This document shows positions 59,113 through 64,000 of a stretch of DNA of 64,000 nt, one piece after another; the first letter of the stretch is position 1; each line of letters starts with the position of its first letter. Origin of the DNA: Morchella semilibera (Eukaryota; Ascomycota; Pezizomycetes; Pezizales; Morchellaceae); contig WBVU01000004.1 of the NCBI GenBank assembly GCA_009192285.1, positions 4,176,001-4,240,000 of the forward strand, written 5' to 3'. The position numbers and the translations under genes are program-made. The notes below the pieces were generated by a model that saw nothing but the letters and a program-made list of their open reading frames with translations, made no database searches and had not been told where the DNA came from.

Positions 59113-60775
59113 ATGACTCCAGGGAAACGTACATCCAATTCTCAGCTCACCCAGCCTTCGAAGCGGCTGTGTGCGGAAGACGAAGACTCAATACCCGCCA
59201 TCCATCGCCGCTTCCACGACACCGGGATCTGGAAGGAGGCTCCTGTCCTCACGGGAACAACCAAATTCGAGCCGTCGCCAGGCACGAAAAATATCCTTAT
59301 CACCGGCGGTGCAGGATTCATGTTTGCCTCCCTTTCTTTTTTAATGCGACGATACCAAAGCTAATCCCTGTACAGCGCCTGTTGGCTTGTACGTCATCTA
59401 ACACTAACCTACCCAGATGCCTACAACATAGTCAGTTTCGACAAACTCGACTACTGCGCTTCTCTAAACAATACACGATCGCTCTCGTCCTCGCCAAATT
59501 TCACATTCGTTCACGGCGATATAACATCTCCCACCCAAGTTCAAGATGTTTTGCGCAAATATAGTATAGACACGATATTTCATTTTGCGGCGCTATCACA
59601 TGTTGATTTGAGCTTCGGCAACAGCTATGAGTTCACAAACACTAATGTATACGGCACTCACGTATTACTCGAATGTGCAAAAAATCACGGCACACTCAAG
59701 AAGTTTATCCATGTGAGCACCGACGAAGTATATGGTGAGGTGGGTGCCGATGAAGATGACCTCGTTGAGGGGAGTATACTTGCGCCAACGAATCCTTATG
59801 CTGCTAGTAAAGCTGCGGCAGAGATGTTGGTGCATAGTTACTGGAAGAGCTTTAAACTCCCAATCATCGTTGTCCGTTCAAACAATATATATGGGCCCCA
59901 TCAATACCCTGAAAGTACATCATCCTCACCTACAGACTCTCGAATGAACACTAATAGAAACAGAAATAATTCCTAAATTTGCACTTCTCCTCCACCGCCA
60001 AAGCAAGCTTACCCTTCATGGCGACGGCCTGCATACTCGCCGATATCTCTACGCTGCTGATGCTGCCGACGCCTTTGATACCATTCTCCACCGTGGTACA
60101 TTAGGTGCAATCTATAATGTCGGCTCGACAGATGAGATCTCCAATATCGATCTCTGTAAGCTTCTCATTACACATTTTGGAAATAATCCAAATGATCCTG
60201 GATTTCGGATTTCGGATTGGGTAGAATATACAAAGGATCGTCCGTTTAACGACCGACGCTACGCCATTGACGTGACAAAACTGAAGGGGCTAGGGTGGCA
60301 GCAAAGAACCGAATTTGAAGAGGGTTTGAAGGCTACGATAGAGTGGTATAAGAATTTCGGAGATAGATGGTGGGGCGACGTGAGCGTAGTTCTGGGAGGG
60401 CCTTTCCCGGTGGTTAAAAATGGCAGCATGGTGTCCGAAAGTGATTTGGATGAAATCGATGAACAAATAGGGAATTCCTCGGAGAAGGCGAAGCCTACCG
60501 AAACGGAACCGAGAGGCGCGGACGCAGAAGCACTCGGGAATACCACCGAAAAGGTAGAGAAACCGGGATCAAAGGCAAAGTCTGTCAAGGAGGGGGCCAG
60601 GACCAACAAAGCGAGGAATAACTACCTGGCGCAGAAAAGTGGAGCAAAGGACATCAAGAGAAGGAGCGAAGATAGAAAGCACATTGAGGATCCGCATTAT
60701 CCAAATAATGTTCCCGATTACAAGGAGGCAAACGTCGTTAGAAAGAGGAATGGCATTAGTGTCCATGCATGTTAA
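59113..60775 (+). CDS. Nucleotide-sugar 4,6-dehydratase-like SDR enzyme
   Basis: Three exons, 59113..59321, 59376..59914 and 59964..60775, joins in frame, 519 residues. After about 58 polar residues the Rossmann motif appears, completed by the first splice: ILITGGAGFIACW. Then come FDKLDYCASLNN and VHGDITS (substrate and NAD pocket), FHFAALSHVDLSFGN, VSTDEVYGE with the catalytic Thr-Asp-Glu triad of 4,6-dehydratases, YAASK (YxxxK), RSNNIYGPHQYPEK across the second splice, and RRYLYAADAADAF. The Asp-Glu after Thr separates it from 4-epimerases. Substrate would be dTDP- or UDP-glucose; fungi use UDP-glucose on the rhamnose route. The dehydratase fold ends near residue 385. A further 130 residues of charged low complexity follow (EKAKPTETE, KSVKEGARTNKARNN). 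Confidence 0.88.
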
Positions 60776-62310
60776 ATACGTGCACCTAGTTGCTACGGTT
60801 ATGGTCTGTTTATTAGGAGTTTTTTTTGTTTTTCTTGCGGATAAAGACCGTGGGTGGGGGATGGTTGCCTTTTGTTACACTTGTATTTTGTCTTCCGCCC
60901 CGTGCCGTCGGCCTTGTTTGGCTGGTATCGGGAATAGGTTGAATTTCACCTACCTATTTTACCAATTATCTCCCCCGGGACCGTTGTGCGGTCTGTGAAT
61001 CCTACCGGGGGAAGTTTTATATTTCTGTTTTTGTTTAACGTTTTTTTTTTTTACGTTCTCTATCTTTTGGGTTAGTTTATTTTGGGCTCTATAAATGCGG
61101 TTATCGGGCAGTGTGTATCTTACTCCTGAATAAATTACATATTATGTATAGGTTGAAATGAAAGTACGTAGAAAAAGAAGTCTGGAAGCCCTGCCGGTTA
61201 CTGTATATATAGACCCCTGTCCCTACTCTAGAATTTAGCCTGATTTGATCTACACGAATGAGATCTCCGATCATTTCATGCAAGGAGGTTTCCGGGGGTT
61301 GCCCCGGTGCTCCGTGACGTTATTACTATATATATGGGGCGGTTTAAATTAGAACTACAACTGCTCAAGTCAAGTAGTGTGCTCTAGTACCTCAGTTACA
61401 AATTTCAGCAACTCTCCTCTGGCCTGGCTCCTGAATGCCGTACGGGATCAGCTACAGCTCTCATTGCGATCTACGTGCCTGCAAATCCCCTCGGTTCTCT
61501 GTGTATGTATGTATGTACTTTCCACACCCTGTTCAAGGATAGCTTGTCTGGACTGGCGATGATCCCCTCTACAAATCATCCCTGGGGTATATATCCACAA
61601 GGCTGATCCGACCCTCCAATCTGGGCGATAAGCAGGTAGGTAGTGCCCATCCCACTTTCCTAGGCCGTCGATACCAATAACCGGGCCGCGGACCACTACG
61701 GTGGGGTCGGCTGCTGCGTAGAGTATTAAGGCATGGCATGGGTATTGGTATTGGGACGTATGTTGTCTGGCCTGGCTAAGTATACATTAGTAGATACATG
61801 TTGTATACGTACCGTCCATGGTGGTGAATGGTATGTATCACAAGAAGGATTTAGAGCACATACACCAATATCATAACTACTGGGACAAACTACCAGTCCC
61901 ATCTCAACCCCAACCCCAACCCCAAATCACGATCCTCCCCCCCTCTGCCGCCGTGACGACAGTTGCAAGAATTACCGAGTTGCATATCTCGTCTGTCTGC
62001 ATGTGCAGTGCGGGAACAGGCAGGATCGGGATATCTACAGGTGCATTTCGTCCCGCGAATCAGGATGAGGAGAAAAATTCAACTACCGGCAATTTATTCG
62101 ATTCCTACTATCAAATGTCTAACTAGCTACATACTTATGTAGCTAACCTAAGAGACATATAGAGTATTCAGCACTCACAAAACAATAAAAAAAAACGTCG
62201 AAAATAGAAAAAGTAGAAGCCAAAATAAAAACATTGATATCAATTTGCGCCCACACCCCAGTCCAACCTCAACGAAACCAATACCTCCCTATATTCCAAA
62301 AATCTAGCTA
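60776..62310. other. Convergent intergenic region
   Basis: 1.5 kb between the convergent dehydratase and amidoligase genes. T-rich stretches follow the dehydratase stop. Frames at 61818-62126 and 61377-61562 show no domain. No gene seen. Confidence 0.6.
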
Positions 62311-63303
62311 CTACTCTTCCGCCGCCGCCGCCGCCGCCGCCCCCTCCCCCAATCCCCACCAAGCCTCCACATCCCCCATATCGCCCACAGCCTCCACCCC
62401 AAACCTCACCAACACCTCCTCGCCCACGCCCCCCTCCGCCCATGCACTATAAACCTCATCTGCGGTCCCCACTGCCGCCTCCACAAATCTCAAAACCCTA
62501 GCCACCCACCCTACAACAACCTCACTCCTCACCGTGCCGACGGCCTGGCGGAACTCGACAGTCCCGAACTTCTCCAGCGCCCTCAGGTTGTACCGATAGT
62601 ACTTTGGAAGCTCGGCCATGCCCACGCAGCTATTCATGAGCATGGTCAGACCCGCCGCGCTCCGCTGCTGGTCAATGGCCTCGAGGCGCCGCGGCCCCGA
62701 CAGCAGCCGTAGCTTGAAGCTCGCGCAGCAGCGGCGCAGAAGGTTCGGGGATGCGTTGTCGTCGGGGCTACGGCACCGCGGGTGCAGAGCGTCCATGTGT
62801 GGCTCGAGCAGCACAATCGCTTTGCAGAGGCGCTTGAGGTCGCGGAGGGTGTAGGTGTTGCCGGCGCCGACGCCGATGTGGACCTGTAGGGCCGTGGTGT
62901 GATTGAACTCTAGGGAGGCGGTGGGAGGGAGGGCGGCGGTGATAGTGCGGCACATTGCGGGGAGGAGGGCGCTGTAGGATAGTGGGGAGGAGGAAGGAGG
63001 GAAGGCGGTCATGATGGGAGTTGCGATTTCGAGGCGGCGGGAGGGTGGGTGCCGTGGGGTAGGGATGATGGAGAAGTCGTCTTTAAGTTGGAAGGAGGAC
63101 TCGATGGGGAAGGACTGGGCCGGATAGAGCGAGGAGGTGAGGGGCTTGAAGGCTTCGGAGAAGAGGGCGAAGTGGTCCGTGCGGGAAGGGAGGTTTGTGA
63201 CCACCATTTCGAGCTCTACGCCGATGGAGGCAGAGGATATGGTGAAGTCCACAGCTTGGAGCGCGGGCTTTGGGGCGGTTTCACTAATGGTTTGAGGAGG
63301 CAT
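62311..63303 (-). CDS. Putative amidoligase (Amidoligase_2 family)
   Basis: Single exon of 330 residues. Visible family landmarks: ASIGVELEMVV near residue 30 (the GxE(L/F)E start of the glutamine-synthetase-like fold), RRLEIATPI (about 90, the E(I/V)xxPI block), TALQVHIGVGAG (about 145, HxH-type block), LKRLCKAIVLLEPHMD, KYYRYNL (about 235) and TVEFRQAVGT (about 250). Members are COOH-NH2 ligases using ATP to form amide bonds. Fungal members are common in genomes but their substrates are unknown. The expected WxxxxDGS motif is weak here: the segment between about residues 45 and 85 is shortened and Ser/Pro-rich, so activity is uncertain. The C-terminus ends in an Ala run encoded by a GCC/GCG repeat. 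Confidence 0.75.
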   Translation of the reverse strand: MPPQTISETAPKPALQAVDFTISSASIGVELEMVVTNLPSRTDHFALFSEAFKPLTSSLYPAQSFPIESSFQLKDDFSIIPTPRHPPSRRLEIATPIMTAFPPSSSPLSYSALLPAMCRTITAALPPTASLEFNHTTALQVHIGVGAGNTYTLRDLKRLCKAIVLLEPHMDALHPRCRSPDDNASPNLLRRCCASFKLRLLSGPRRLEAIDQQRSAAGLTMLMNSCVGMAELPKYYRYNLRALEKFGTVEFRQAVGTVRSEVVVGWVARVLRFVEAAVGTADEVYSAWAEGGVGEEVLVRFGVEAVGDMGDVEAWWGLGEGAAAAAAAEE

Positions 63304-64000
63304 TGTCAGGATAGATATCTTATTTGTAATTTAGACAGGAGTGATAGGGAATGACTTACAGAATATTCCAAGGGCCACGCCATATCTTATAGTTTACTTC
63401 GTTTGTAGAATGTGAGTACGAAGCATATTAAAATTCGAGTGTTGACAGGAGTAAACATTATTCCAGCTGAGCAGGGTGCGCAGTGCGGTGAACCAACCAC
63501 TCACCACACTCATGGAACAATAATTGGGAGTTAGTGCCATTTGATATCCTTCCTTTTGGTTGGACCGGGCAGCAGAGGACAGGACAGTCCATTAATGAAC
63601 TAAACAAATAAAACAAAAAACAAGACAGTCCTGCCCTTTGAGTGAGCGAGTGACTTTCCATGATGGAACCTGATTGAAGGGAACGCAGCTCCCCACGGTA
63701 GAATAAGTTGGATTCCAAAAACGGCCACTATAAGGTTGCTTCAGGTAACACTATCGGCCTGCAAATACCGAAATCCGCATAGGTTTCTATCGGACCTTCT
63801 ATTTGCCCAACTAGGTCTTTGCATGGGCGAGTTACCATGAATCCAACCGGTCCCACTGTATTATGGTTACTGAACGCAGTACACTTAATTATGTATTATT
63901 CCAGAGTTCTGAGGTAGTTCAATGGGACTCCGCATACAAATATCGGGTTTAGGTCTCCACGACTCAAGTCGGCGGCTCGATCTATCGATACCGAGGCGGC
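63304..64000. other. Right-edge intergenic
   Basis: Promoter side of the amidoligase gene and 0.6 kb of unannotated sequence. The minus frame at 63458-63718 has no domain. A gene entering from beyond the window cannot be seen. Confidence 0.5.

Overview
The window reads as nuclear DNA of a filamentous ascomycete (Pezizomycotina; the loose layout with long AT-rich intergenic stretches would suit Pezizomycetes, but that is inference). The reasons are short GT-AG introns of about 50-100 bp with CTAAC/CTGAC-like branch sites, fungal versions of MEX67, ERV46 and mitochondrial CPA2, a STAND/NACHT NLR-type gene, and an intron-bearing nuclear tRNA. I could build 18 protein-gene models and one tRNA gene. 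Exon joins were made by eye from splice signals, reading-frame continuity and family landmarks. No transcript data were available.

Layout. 0-14 kb is housekeeping: a paraoxonase-like enzyme (-), the mRNA export receptor MEX67 (-), the ER-Golgi cargo receptor ERV46 (+) and arginine-specific carbamoyl-phosphate synthase large subunit CPA2 (-). 14-21.4 kb is gene-poor, with one small orphan gene (16.6 kb). 21.4-30.6 kb holds a sulfate permease (+), an F-box-like/ankyrin protein (+) and an ankyrin protein with a C-terminal membrane anchor (+). 30.6-34.6 kb is gene-free but dense in a short ACTCAGTC/GACTGAGT-type word. 34.6-39.4 kb has a PWWP/LEDGF-like chromatin protein (-) and a PAP2 membrane phosphatase (-). 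39.4-42.9 kb is non-coding and holds a probable tRNA-derived SINE. 42.9-48.4 kb holds an ENV7/STK16-type kinase (+), a class I methyltransferase (-), tRNA-Ile(UAU) with an intron, and a GPATCH11-like protein (-). 49.2-53.2 kb is a six-exon NLR (Helo-like N-terminus, NACHT, about 14 ankyrin repeats). 53.7-63.3 kb holds a PPR-like mitochondrial protein (-), a short MITE, an orphan coiled-coil protein (+), a nucleotide-sugar 4,6-dehydratase (+) and an amidoligase (-).

How the genes relate. There are no operons and no clear biosynthetic cluster. The accessory part (25-63 kb) contains three unrelated ankyrin genes. The NLR is the best candidate for an unusual system: its ankyrin array carries a recent 198-bp (two-repeat) amplification and its P-loop sits on a 25-nt micro-exon. 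Other structure not explained by genes is a strongly over-represented palindrome, TACATGTA (18 copies, seven within 56.2-56.9 kb), the CTCAGT cluster, and many long poly-G/C tracts. I saw no retroviral, LTR or other virus-like element and no CRISPR array.
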